A stretch of DNA of 64,000 nt from Galeopsis tetrahit (lineage: Eukaryota; Streptophyta; Magnoliopsida; Lamiales; Lamiaceae), in the NCBI GenBank assembly GCA_963675135.1, contig OY776120.1, forward strand, positions 14,660,001 through 14,724,000, given 5' to 3'. The notes beneath the pieces were generated by a model that worked only from the letters and a program-made list of their open reading frames with translations, was not told where the DNA came from and made no database searches. This document shows, piece by piece, positions 11,423 to 23,879 of the stretch (its first letter is position 1; each line of letters opens with the position of its first letter). A program made the translations under genes and the position numbers.

Positions 11423-12690
11423 AATTTTAACAAAAAAAAAAAAAACTTGTTTTGTTTTTATGAATCTTATAAAAAAATCTAAAATTATTAGTTGATGTGA
11501 TGAAATATATTAATTCATACATATATAATGAAAAGTATTGAAAGTGCTAATATTGTTTAACCATCCGTAGTTTTTTTGTATGAACTATTATTACTCTTCT
11601 GGTGAACAAATGTTTCTTATTTTACATTTCAATTTCTTTTAGGTGCTTAGTGGGTTGATTTGGGTTTATGGATTTCAAATCCACCGTTGAAATCCATTCT
11701 ACATGTTTGAATTATGAATGAATTTCAAATACTCAAATCTGTGTTCACATACTTTTTAATTAAAATTGATAGGGATTTCAAATCCTCACTAAAACCATGT
11801 ATTTTTAACTTCTTTCATTTGCAATACCTTCTCAAATCAAATCCCTCAATCCAAACACAACCTTAGACTTCATTTGAATGGAGGAATTTGGTCTATAAAT
11901 TTTAAATCCACACTTCAAATTCACTCCACTTATTTGAATTAAAAAATAAATGAATGGATTTGAAATACTTAGTATCTCTTTTTAATTAAAATTGAGAGAA
12001 TTTTAAATACTCACTAAAATCATGTCATTTGAAATCCATGTATTTCTAAATACATTCATGGTTTGATTATTATCGACCCCACCTTGTATTTTCCACCGAC
12101 CAATAGAAAGTTAAAATGTAGAATAATAGTGAGTGCTAACTTAAACAAAAAATGAGTGACTTTCTACTGATAGAGTATAGAATGAAGCAATTAGTCTAAA
12201 TAGGCTAAATGATTATATTTCAAATTAATGTTGTCATGTCAATTTCTTCAATCAAAACGCAACCTAAAGTCATTTTAATATTGACATTTATACAATACTA
12301 GAGGGCAAAAAAAAGAAAAAGAGAGAGATGGTATAATTTTCGTAATTTGGTCGTGCACGGCGGCCGTCTTAATCTGATAAAGGCTTTTCAGGTTTAGTGT
12401 CACCCTCAAACACTAATGGCCTTTTATTTCAATTTTGGCCAACTATGCTTCATACAAGGGGCTGAAAATAAATTCAAATTAATACTGCTTCCATGTTAAA
12501 CTCAATATATAAACACATCAACTGCCTTAATTTGCTTTTATAAGTATGTTTTCAACAAGTGACTCAAATGACAAATTCTGCGGTATTTTGCTACAAGTGA
12601 GCAATGAGTGACAAATTTGTCAACTAACTGCTTACAAGGTCTCAAAATATTGAAACTTAAACTTATGAAAATATTGATGGATATATCGAA
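11423..12690. other. Intergenic DNA with decayed repeat-like sequence
   Basis: No gene seen. At 11640-12260 two adjacent stretches each start and end with related phrases (TGGATTTCAAATCC-like, and CAATCCAAACACAACC / CAATCAAAACGCAACC). These resemble terminal sequences of decayed MITEs, but no target duplication could be set. Confidence 0.4.
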
Positions 12691-12720
12691 CTAGTGTAAA
12701 ACCCGCGTTTTATGTGGGAT
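12691..12720 (-). mobile_element. Possible Helitron 3' terminus
   Basis: On the minus strand the sequence reads as a short GC hairpin (CCCAC...GCGGG, with one G-U pair), then TTTTACA, then CTAG, followed by T. A hairpin a few bases ahead of CTRR at an A/T insertion point is the standard Helitron 3' end. No matching 5' TC end or Rep/helicase was found, so the extent is unknown. A weaker look-alike (hairpin, then GTAG) lies at 57901-57928. Confidence 0.35.
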
Positions 12721-13145
12721 TGAAATAAATTTATAATATATTTTATTTTTAATTTATTAATTAAAAAATAATATTTAAAATATGTCTAGATTTGTAAATT
12801 TATAATTTTATATCAAAGATAAAAAGTAAATTTTGGAACAATATAAATATATATATAAAAGAAAACAATAATAGAATAGAGAATTATAATTTTATTTATA
12901 AAAAAAATTAATATACAAAAGAATATATTAAATAGTATAAAGAATTGAAAAATAGCATGTGACATTATATACTATAGAGTATATAGAATAAGAAAGTAGT
13001 TTTTTTATTAATAAAAGAAATTAATATATAAAATTACAACAACAAATTTATATGTTTGTATATTTTTTCCATTTGAATGAAGGAAAAATAATTTTAATTT
13101 ACTCAATTATTTAGAGGTTGTAATTTATAATTGTTCGTGTATGAA

Positions 13146-13229
13146 CACATATTTTAGAAGATACACATTTATTGTTAAAAGGGATTACACATATTTTAGA
13201 AGATACACATTTATTGTCAAAAGGGACTG
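13146..13229. repeat. Tandem duplication, 42 bp x 2
   Basis: The units 13146-13187 and 13188-13229 both begin CACATATTTTAGAAGATAC and differ at about three positions near their ends. No coding or regulatory role is visible. Confidence 0.85.
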
Positions 13230-16095
13230 ATATTTTATTTATCGTTATTGCAAAACACAATAGAATATGAGATTGTCTCATTCAAAACACTCAATGTTAT
13301 TCTATAGATACATAATTTTTTTCCAGCATTCCTTCCACAAAGTATTTGACCTTCAATAATGTGGTTTCTAAGTCTCGTAACGATCAATATAGTTTATTGC
13401 ATAATATCTCTTCTTTTAATAGTCATATATATATATATTTAGGATTGAAAACAACAACCTTAGATGTTGTTGGTAGGTTATACATTCTGCCATCAATAGA
13501 TCTTATCTCTAAAAGTTTCAATTTTAACAATCTCTTATCCAGATTGAAGGCGTTAATTCTCTTGACTTTTAAAATTGTTCTATAAATGGATTGAACCTAT
13601 CGATCATTCTTTTTAGTTCATCAACTATTAATGCATCAAATTTTCTAGAATTGTCTACCTCACGTGAATTGTTCAAAATTATTAAAAAGAATATTTAGAA
13701 TCTAATAAGAAAATGTAAAATATTATCAAATAGAATACAATTATTTAATATTTAAGTTTAATATAAAAAAATATAGATATGTAACATAAATATTTACTAA
13801 TCCAATAATTATGTTAGGTGAACTTCATTATTTATGTCGTAAATGTATATAGTTGTAAATATTTTGAAGCATTTCCTATAAGTGGCAACAAACTTCAGAT
13901 AAGGCGGTGATTAGTTCCCTACAGCTTAAAGACACATGGTCCATTTATTTTATTGATTGAATGATCAACTCTTCTACCCATTGATGTGGAACTAAACATC
14001 ATTTAATTATTAATGATTTGATTATGCCATAAACTCTGCAAACTAAATTCACAACTATATATATATTATTGAAGACAATAATTGCATAACTTTATGATTT
14101 TTATATCATACAATTTTTGACATAATTTAACTATTGATGTTTTTTTCTAAAAATAAAATAAAAAATTGATGATTTGATTATGATTAAAATATTAATTAAA
14201 AAATATAAATATATTAAATAAAATAAACATATTACTGACATGATTAGATTAAATATTAATTGCAAAGATTATATCAATTAATAAATAATAGTAGTATCAT
14301 TTAAGCAATTTATTACAACATTAGGCATGACAAATTTCGGGATTCATAATTTACTTTAATTTCAGACTTAAATTCAAATTATATACACCAATACATTTTA
14401 CAAAATAAGTCTAACTTCGTCAACTTTTAATAAATAATCCAAATAAATTTCAACCTAAAACGTATTCCAATATTTATATATTACAAATTATTATAATCCT
14501 TAAATTCCGTTCATTAACTAATACAAATCTCATTCTCCTTTAAAGAAACTAAACGTAAATCGGGCCAATGTACATTAAAAAAATCTATACATCTAATAAT
14601 TCGATATGAAATAGACTAAATAGTCAACTTTCAATAATTTTTAAACTTACTCATTAATTTAACCTCCTTTTTCTTCTCCCTATACTTTTCATAATTAATT
14701 GATTATAATTAATAGCCACAAAATTCAAAAAAAAAAAAATCCATCAATGTTAAATTTATATAAGTGTAGCACATTTATTTATATATTTCATTTTGCGCTT
14801 GTATTCTTATACAAATTAACGTTAAAAATTAAATATCAACAATTAATTAATATATTAATAAAAAATTGTTTTTAATACATATATTTATTATATGCATATC
14901 AATATTAATTTATTTGACTAAATAAAAATTAATATGATAATAATAACAAAAGAACGAAAGTAAGCACACTTTTAATGTAGTATTTATTTTCATATGATAG
15001 TTTAGTATATTAAATTATCACATTAATTAATATGATACTAATAAATCAAGCACATTTTTAATATGTTTTTAATTACTTTGATTGAGCACATCTAAAATAA
15101 TTAATTTCATAAAAATTATATTAAAATCACATTTAATATGATATTAATAACAAAATAATGAAATTAAGCACATGCAATACTTATTTTAATATGATAATTA
15201 TAAGTATTAAATATTTAATTAGAAGTATTAATAGTAAGTTTGAAATTAGGAGTAGAAATTAAGCACATTTTAGAGTAAATTACGCACATATCAGTTTTTA
15301 GGAAGTAAATTAAGCACACAATTTAATATGAAATTAGGAGTATGTTAGAGTAAATTACATTTAATATGATACTAATAAAAGAATGAAATTAAACACACTA
15401 TTAATGCAATATTTATGTTAATATGATAGTTAGTATGTTAGATTAAATTACATTTAAATATTATATTAATAACAAAGAATGAAATTAAGCACATTTTTTT
15501 ATAAAATATTAATATACTTAGTTGATTGAGAAATATTAAAATAATTATTTTAAAAATTAATTAACTCGCTAAAATTATTTCAAAATTAATTAGAAGTATT
15601 AAATATTTCTGTAATTTTAGCAAGATAGTTGATACATATATTTAAATTTTGTGGAGAAATAATATATGATAGGTTATGCATTCTTTCTTAAAATTTATAA
15701 GTTTGGTTTATTAATAAATCGATCTTTTATATTTTTCATATGCAAATAAAGAGAATAGATGAAATAAGTTAATATTTCAATGGAAGAAATAAAGAGACCT
15801 TTGAGAAATGTTCCATATATGCAAATCCCTATATATCATAAAAATCTTTGATCATTACCTTTCTTCTTTCAAAACTATAAAAAACTACTTAAAAAAAATA
15901 CGAAGGTAAAAAAATATTAAGTTGATTCCATAATGAAGATATTAAAGTAAATTTATATATATGATTCAAAATAAAATTCTCATATAAAAGAATAACTGTA
16001 GTTCAAATATATATGTAAAACTAAAAAATACAGTACAAATATGAATCATCTATGTACATTAAAGATAAGAATAATTTACATAACATAAATAATTG

Positions 16096-16165
16096 TAAAT
16101 TATAAAATTACAACATAAACTAAATAAATCTAAATTATAAAATTACAACATAAACTAAATAAATC
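16096..16165. repeat. Tandem duplication, 35 bp x 2
   Basis: The units 16096-16130 and 16131-16165 are identical by eye (TAAATTATAAAATTACAACA...). Their identity suggests a recent slippage-type event. Confidence 0.85.
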
Positions 16166-17455
16166 GATGTTGACACTTTTCATTCAAAATTTGAGAAATT
16201 GCACTTGATATTTTTTCATCATTTGTCATTCTTCATCCGACCAAACAAAATCAAGCAATAAAAATTAAGTACCTGCAAATTAAAACACAAAACAACCTAT
16301 TAGATATATATAAAAAAACAAAAGTGGATCCACATAAACAAAAGTAGATAGAACACAGTTCAAATATCCAAAAAAAATCTAATTAAACACATAATAAAAA
16401 TTTCAATTTATAACAATATCTAGAAGATTGTGAATTATAAATTTACAAAATTCTCATTGAGAAATAAATCTACCTCTTTAGAGATGAAAATTTGAGTATT
16501 GCCACCAAAATCATGTTGAAATCATCTTCTTGTTCATCGTCACAATACTCGTCATGTTCTTAGATTAGCCGAAAGAAAAAGAAAGATAAATAAGAGATGT
16601 AAGACAAACATTGAGAATGAATTTGTGACTAATAGACATTACATATTTATAGGTCTTGAAATAGTGATGGATGATTGTGATTACATATTTACCTATAGAA
16701 TGTAAGGTTGAGATTAAAAGATTAACCAAAGATTAAGGAGGATGAAGGGATTTTGAAATGAAAGGATTTGGAGAAGAGAGAGATTGAGGTAGAGAGGTGT
16801 GGTGGTGACATGTGGCACTTTATAGGTTTGCAAATATATAAATATAGATATCGATGAATTTTTAAAAAATTAATAACAAACTTTAAATACATATATTGCA
16901 AATGTAATATTAGAACTAATAAGAAAAGTGAATTTTTATTCCAGATCAAATCGGGTTAAAAGTGGACTAAAAAGATAAGTTCAAAAAATTCGTGCATGAC
17001 AAAAATAATAATTCGCTTCCAAACATGTATTATTTGTAAGGGCAAGTACATGTTACTTGCAAGAACAAATATGTGTTACAAATTTACATATGTGTTACTT
17101 ATTTGTAAATTTGTAACACATACTTATCTTTACATTAATACACAATTTTCTTATAGTAATACAGATTTAAAAACGAGTTTTATGTTTGGCTTACATAAAT
17201 TTTACGATAAAATTCATTTGATCCGATTTCAGTCCCAATTTAACCTGCAAATTTTTTGGTTTAAATAGAAAAAATATCGCACACAAATTACTCAATTGAT
17301 TGAGATCGAATATACCTTTTGGAGGAGAGCAACTTCACTGCCAATAGATAACATAGTAAATAACCTTTACTATAAAAACGAATTAACATAAAGTTAGGTT
17401 TGTTATAGGATTTAAGTTGCTGAGATTTTACACAATGTCAAATCAATACTCTTTC

Positions 17456-18223
17456 GGCATGGTTGGTATGATGGAATAAAAATATGGCGGAATGGAATGA
17501 ACTTATGAATGAAATGAAGACCGAAAAGGAATAAAATAAGAATGATAATGGTTATGATTGGTATGAATAAGAAATAAAAAATTGGTGTTGTGTAAAATTA
17601 CCTAAATTATTATTAATTATTGTTAATTTTTGTTGTTGCGATGGTTTGTTATTATTATTATTTATTATTTAAAAAATATTATTATTATTAAATATTATAG
17701 TGTTATATATAAATATATATATTATTATTAATATATAAAAATATTATTGTTGAGTGTTTAAATTACTATTATTAAATAATAAATATTTTTTAATTTAACT
17801 ATATGTATTATTAATATTTTTATAACTATTACTATATATTAATGTATATTAGTATTATTTAATTTTTAAATTTATTATTTTTATTATTTATTTTTATTAT
17901 AAATAATAAATTATTATTTATTTAATAGTTATAATATTAAATATTGATTTTTAAAAAAAATTTAAATTATTATTATTGAAAGTGAAAAATAATATATGAA
18001 AACGAAAATAAATAATAGGAGTATTATTTTATATAATAATAATAGTAATAATAATAATAAAATTCATTCCTTATATCATGAAATACATAATACCATCGAT
18101 ATGGAAGGATTTCATTTGGAATTATCATTCCTAATACATAAACATACCAATAATCATGGTATTTGGAATGAATTAAGGAATGATCATTTTATTCCTAATT
18201 CATTCCTTCATACCAATCATGCC
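17456..18223. mobile_element. Inverted-repeat element with GGCATG termini (MITE-like, 768 bp)
   Basis: The left end GGCATGGTTGGTATGATGG and the right end, read in reverse complement as GGCATGATTGGTATGAAGG, pair with two mismatches over about 20 bp. Further inverted similarity (GATTGGTATGAATAAG against the AATACATAAACATACCAAT region) lies inside. The centre is low-complexity ATT-rich DNA with no coding capacity. No convincing target duplication was found, so the superfamily is undecided. Confidence 0.6.
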
Positions 18224-19064
18224 ATTTATGCTGGTATAAATTTTTCACTTATTTATTTTGAAAGTCTCGTTAAATGATAAAATTGACTATGTTTTTTTAC
18301 ATTTTTTTCTAAACATATTTAATTAAATTATTTTAAAAAGTTAATATTTAATTAAAAAACCCATGTGTTTAACATAGTTTGGATAAAATTTGATCCAAAT
18401 TAAAATAATATAGACCAAAAAATTATTAAAATCCAAATTTGATCCAAATTATTAAATCGTTAATTCTTATACACATATGACAGTACTTTTAAGACCCACA
18501 CATACACTCAATCTATTTTTTATTTTTTTATTGTATTCACAAAAATTACCAAATTACCCCTCAAAATTCTATTTATTACACGTTTTTTTTAAACTAAATT
18601 TGAGATGATGAGAATGATCTAGAAAATAGAAGAATATATAGAATTTTTTTTTATAACGGTTTCTAAATTTAAGCATTTGATCCAAAGGATAAAATTTGAT
18701 CAACATAAATCAACTGTTAAAATTAAGAGAGATAAAAGGAAGACATTAATTATAATTAGTATATAAAATTCCTATAATTATCAAAGAAAAAATGAACGAC
18801 CATGACGATGATGAAGAAAAAAGATCAACGGACGAAACAGTTTCCTGCCTAAACTATAAAAGGAAATCCGTAGGTGTAATATATAAGTGTAGATTTTTAA
18901 TAACTAATTAAATAATTATAAAATATTGAATAATGTAAGAGTAATATTGTAATATTAAATTTCATTTTGAATCTAATTAAAACTCTAATTAAACATTGAT
19001 CATAATTGGAAAGTTGTGAAATGGACTAGATGTCAGGTTTTTTTCGCAAGAGGGGAGGCTATTA

Positions 19065-19065
19065 C

Positions 19066-19098
<33 letters not shown>

Positions 19099-19152
19099 TA
19101 TATATATATATATATATAAAATATTATATATATATATATATAAAATATTATA
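19065..19152. repeat. Compound TA microsatellite with AAATATTA punctuation
   Basis: Three TA runs are each followed by TAAAATATTA, giving a higher-order repeat of about 30 bp. No function is implied. Confidence 0.85.
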
Positions 19153-20612
19153 TTAACTCTTTTGTCCAATAAAATAAATTTTCATAAAAATCATATTAAA
19201 AATTGATTCTAGTTAACAATAAAATATATTATGAAAAATTGATCTAACCTAAATAGATTGATATGAATTTTAATAATACCGTTCTATTAATGGTGTCCTA
19301 CATATATATAATTAAAAAAGTCAAGTAAAACTATTAAAAAGTTCGAGAGAACTGATCAAATGAGAATCCGAGACGAGACGAGGGATCTATGGTGGACCGA
19401 AAGTATCGCCCCATCTGTCCTTGAACATGGAGACTCGAGTCATATCATTGTCGATCCCTGTCGAAGATCTGATAGTGTAGTCCCCACAAGCTCTAGGCTC
19501 GAAATCATCAATAGCGTTATTCGGGATTTGTTGATTTATAGGTATTAGTGTATTGCTTTAATTTAAAATCAATGTTTTTTTTTTTTGTATATTGCATTTA
19601 TTTTGTTGATCAGGTAAAAACGGTTCGATTTTTATATTCTAGTTTTTATATTTCACTTAATGTTATATTATACTGATTATTAATACGTGTCGTCCCAATT
19701 AAAATGATACATTTGATTAATTTTTTAAAATATATAATATTAACAATTTGAAATACAATGTGAAATATCAAAATTAAAACGTGTAATTTCATGTTAAATA
19801 TGTATATCCGATTTTTTCGTTGTCCAATTTTGTGTGTTTATCACCCGAATATGTGTATCCCAAAGCATGGATATATCATATATGTACATATAACTCTAAT
19901 AATTATATAAAATGTCATAAATAAAATCTGAAAATTTTAAAAATCAACAACAAAAATAAACTTCATGAGCAGCAGTCACAAAAATAAGTTTGGTACAATG
20001 ATTTAAGATGGAGGGGACATTAAGAAATGTTTAAAATTGAAGTGAATAATTGAAATTGAAAATAAAATTATTTCACTAGCACTAAAACATTAAAAAAGAT
20101 TTTTATAATAAAAATGTGAAATGCTTAAAAGGGAATTCAAATCGACTCTGTTTTTGGGTGTAAATTAAGCTCGACAAGTAGAAAGTAACATCTAAAAGCT
20201 GATAAGATATATATTAAAAATAAAAAAATAGACCTTATCTTTGGATGCTCACGTATTAACAGCAAAATCACACCCTTGATTTAATACTCCATAATCTTCC
20301 ACCAAAATAGCTACAATATGCTAGTCTTTATCATAATACTATACCCTAATTATTATTTAAGTATTTAATTAGTCCCCCTTCCCTATTAATTAAATTGATA
20401 TTGTGTAGAAAATCAAGTGTAGGGTACTACACACTATTAAGTAATCATGCAAACGTATCTTTCGCCAAATAAATAAATAAACCCCTTTAAAAAATATAAA
20501 TAAGTAAACGAGTAATTCAATACAAGAGCTTGTGAATATTAGTTAAAAACACGTTAGATCTCAATTCAGTTTCCTTGATAAAATTTAATATTGATGTCAA
20601 GTATGATAAGTA

Positions 20613-20636
20613 ATATATATATATATATATATATAT
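20613..20636. repeat. TA microsatellite
   Basis: A simple AT dinucleotide run of about 12 repeats in intergenic DNA. Confidence 0.85.
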
Positions 20637-20798
20637 GATGATAAATAACTCGAACTTGTCACAACGAAAACCCATGACTTAATTATATTCAATTCTTAAG
20701 TAAATAAAGGCTTTAAAGGCCTCCTCAATTTCCAAATATATTATTCATTATTTTGTTGAATACATCAAATGTGTGGACCAATAAATAGAGTACAAGTG

Positions 20799-21070
20799 CC
20801 CCCTCGGTCTCATTTATAATACGGAGTATTTTTAATTTGTTCCACAAAAATTTATATACCCAAAAGATGAAAAATAATTCTCACAATCCTTATTCACAAT
20901 ATACATTTATTTTACTTTTTTATGTTATTACTTTTTGAGGTGGATCATACACTCAATATAATTTTTTTTAATAAAATTTCATAAAATTATCTTTCAACAC
21001 TTTAATTATTATACGTTTTTCTTAAATTATGTGTCCAAAATTTTCTGCAAACTTTTACGGGACTGAGGGG
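20799..21070. mobile_element. Decayed Stowaway-type MITE
   Basis: The ends CCCCCTCGGTCTCATTTATA and, in reverse complement, ACCCCTCAGTCCCGT resemble the plant CTCCCTCCGTCCC terminal repeat. The right end abuts TA. It is more diverged than the other Stowaway copies in the window. Confidence 0.5.
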
Positions 21071-21317
21071 TATATAATATTGAAATACGTTGAGAATAGA
21101 TAAAAATCAATTTAATTCATGTCATTATTTATAATGTTCTACAAATTTGACCATTAATGCACAATTAACTAATCGAATTAGAGCGTACAATTGTGGCAAA
21201 TTTTTCAATGCAATTGAACGTATAGATATACTTGAATTTTAATGTTCAATTTAATCTTTGATTCAATATTTGACTCAATTCGTTGGAGTCAAATTTCAAT
21301 TGCATACATATAATTAA

Positions 21318-21515
21318 GGGTTGGTCTGCTACCCTAGTCCATATTGCACTTTTTGATAAATAATGTTGCACTTTTCAATTATTAAACTGTATAATAATAT
21401 TTTTAGTAATAATTAAAAAGTGCAACACCATTTACCAAAAAGTGTAAGTCAATAAACTGAAAAGTGCACATGAACTAGGGTGCAGCATGCACTCGAGTGC
21501 ATACTAGACTTTACC
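21318..21515 (-). mobile_element. Mutator-like foldback MITE, copy 1 (198 bp)
   Basis: It is flanked by an exact 9-bp duplication TATAATTAA (21309-21317 and 21516-21524). The ends are GGGTTGGTCTGCTA and, in reverse complement, GGTAAAGTCTAGTATGCA. The body is an imperfect inverted repeat built of modules such as GTGCACTTTTCAGTTTA and its complement. It has the same family structure as 23648-23870, in the opposite orientation, but has lost the CTCGAGTGCATG module from one end. A 9-bp duplication is typical of the Mutator superfamily. There is no coding capacity. Confidence 0.85.
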
Positions 21516-21524
21516 TATAATTAA

Positions 21525-23638
21525 TTATACTCAAGTATCACTCTACAAATATTGTCATTAGTTTAGGGATAGGAGTTGATATAAATATAGTGTATATATA
21601 CACATATAAATATGCCACTTTTGATGCTATTTATATAAAATAAAAATGAAGGTTTTAAAGAGTAGAAGCATGAAAAAGGGAAAGACAAAAAGAGTGTGTT
21701 TAGGCAAAAGAAAAGAAGCAATTAAATTAATGGGTATTGGCTAAGCTAAAAGCCCTCCAACATATAGCTTGAGTGAACAAAGTGGAGCATGCCACCTTAT
21801 TTCATAGCTGCCTCGGACTATCGAATTAAAACAATATTAAAATAATCTCAATTATTTACACTTAAAAATTGAATGGCTCAATGAATAAAAGTTATATAGT
21901 ATAGTTTTAATTAATTACGAAAATTTAAAGTAATAATTGATAAAGAACACTTGTGGAGCACCAGAAGCAACATATATTTATTATGTGGGATAATTAAATG
22001 CTTTGTGCTGCCCAATGTTTCAGAATGAATCTTTTGATCAATTCAGTAGTAGAGAAATGAAGAATGTTGCAGAATATTTTAAGACTGGGAAATTTATTAA
22101 TTCCTTGTTAAATATTCATCTTTAAATCAAGATTAAAAAGCGTGCTAATTTACTTCGATTTCAATTTTTTAGTAGAGAAACGAAGAATGTAGCAGAATTT
22201 TATAAACTCGAAGTTTCAAACTCAAATACGTTTAGTAGTATATGTTTGTTTTAAAATTTTGAGAATTCTGAAATATAGGTTTCAAATTTTATTGAATTTC
22301 AAAATTATAATATAACTTATATGTTTTATATTTGTTTTAGAATTTATGTAGAATATAATTTAATTTTATGTTATAGGATCAAGTTATAAGTATTTATATG
22401 TAGATTTAATTTGTAGGTATTTATTGGTATTTATAGAGTTGATTTTTGTAAAATTTATATATATTTGTAGGGAAAAAATTTAAAATTCTAACTTCAAAAT
22501 TCTAAAGTAAAAAGGGTGTTAAAATTTAAAATCTTAAATCCAAATTTTTAATTCCAAAACAAATATAGCAACACATTTTTTAAAATATTGATTGAAATTT
22601 GAAACAACATATGTTAGAGAAGAACTTAGTATCTTTTTTCTATTGATTGAATATTGCAGTACATATCAATTACATGCCACTCATGTGTATTTTTAAATAA
22701 TATTAATTCTTTTATAAAAGAATACTAATTATTTTATCTTTAAAAGTTAAAGTTATACTCCTTTTTTTTTTACGTTAAATGACGTTTTTTCATTTATGTT
22801 TTACATAATTAAATTATGTTTACGCATTTTTTACACCATTTTTTTCAATTTTATTTTTCTTTTAACTTTAAAAAACACCCATAATTTTTAACTTAGTAAA
22901 TTAAAATTATGAAATGTGGTTAAAGAATTTCATTTATTAATTAAGGACAACATAGTTAATAGTATAGGATAGTATAGAAGAATGCTACTCTTTCTTTGTT
23001 TAACAAATAAGTCTTGCACTTAATTTTATGATTCTTGTGCGTCCCATGTCAAAATTTCATGAATCGACTTTGATAATTAAGACCATTTTTGAGTTTTAAT
23101 ACCGTGAGTACATCAACATGTGCTCATGAATGGGATCGTAGATGATTCTTGTACGCAAATATAATAAACATATTCATCATTTTTTTAAATAATAATTTAA
23201 TTATATAATACTAATAAGTAATCTATATATAAAGTTTTACTTACAAAATAAAAACTAAAAAGTCTTGCATCTTTATGCAGCAACCACAGCTGTCCGTATC
23301 ATAGATGGGAGTGGACATTTACTTTGTCCAATATTGTATTTCTATTATTTAATCTATGCATATTAATTTATTTCACACTTTTTTTTCATAGGTTCTAAAT
23401 CAACTTTACACCTTTAAAATAAAACTCTATTAACATAATATTCATAATTTTAAAGAAAATGTTAATTTTTTTTTTTTGAATTCACACGTATACTCAATTT
23501 AACTCATTTATTTATTTTATGCATAAATTTTTTTATCAAATTAATCCTCAATATCCTATTTATTACACTTTTTTTTTTTTTTTAAAGTGTCTCCTTTTAC
23601 ATGTGATTTGTTTCGAAATGGATGAAAGTATGATTTTT
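21525..23638. other. AT-rich intergenic DNA
   Basis: No gene, RNA or bounded repeat could be supported in this stretch. It is rich in poly-T runs and short AT motifs. Confidence 0.6.
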
Positions 23639-23647
23639 TTTTTTCTT

Positions 23648-23870
23648 GGTAAAGTCTAGTATACACTCGAGTGCATGCTGTGCACCCTAGTCCATGTGCA
23701 CTTTTCAGTTTACTGACTTACACTTTTTGGTAAATGGTGTTGAACTTTTCAATTATTACTAAAAATATTATTATACAGTTTAATAATTGAAAAGTGTAAG
23801 TCAGTAAACTGAAAAGTGCAACATAGACTAGGGTGCACAACATGCACTCGAGTCCATAGCAGACCAACCC
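23648..23870 (+). mobile_element. Mutator-like foldback MITE, copy 2 (223 bp)
   Basis: It is flanked by an exact 9-bp duplication TTTTTTCTT (23639-23647 and 23871-23879). The terminal inverted repeats run about 75 bp: the left begins GGTAAAGTCTAGTATACACT, and the right read inward begins GGGTTGGTCTGCTATGGACT. Both continue through CTCGAGTGCATG, a CACCCTAGTC segment and GCACTTTTCAGTTTACTGAC. The whole unit would fold into one long hairpin. It carries no gene and must rely on a transposase supplied elsewhere. Confidence 0.88.
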
Positions 23871-23879
23871 TTTTTTCTT

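Larger units (their letters stand above)
12721..17455. other. Very AT-rich intergenic DNA with short tandem and dispersed repeats
   Basis: No gene seen. The stretch includes two exact short tandem duplications, annotated separately. At 14930-15560 a loose repeat of AAATTAAGCACA and TTTAATATGATA phrases recurs about ten times with variable spacing, like a decayed tandem array. Short open frames (13346-13585, 16722-16949, 16996-17268) have no recognisable domain. Confidence 0.55.
18224..21308. other. Intergenic DNA
   Basis: No supportable gene. It contains TA microsatellites and a decayed Stowaway-like element, annotated separately. A short stretch of higher GC at 19360-19548 is open for 62 codons (plus strand). 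It has no recognisable motif and could be a small exon remnant or chance. Confidence 0.55.

Noticed and set aside
19360..19548. 62-codon frame in a patch of higher GC
   Set aside because: It is too short, with no motif, splice context or neighbour to support a gene; mentioned only in the intergenic entry.
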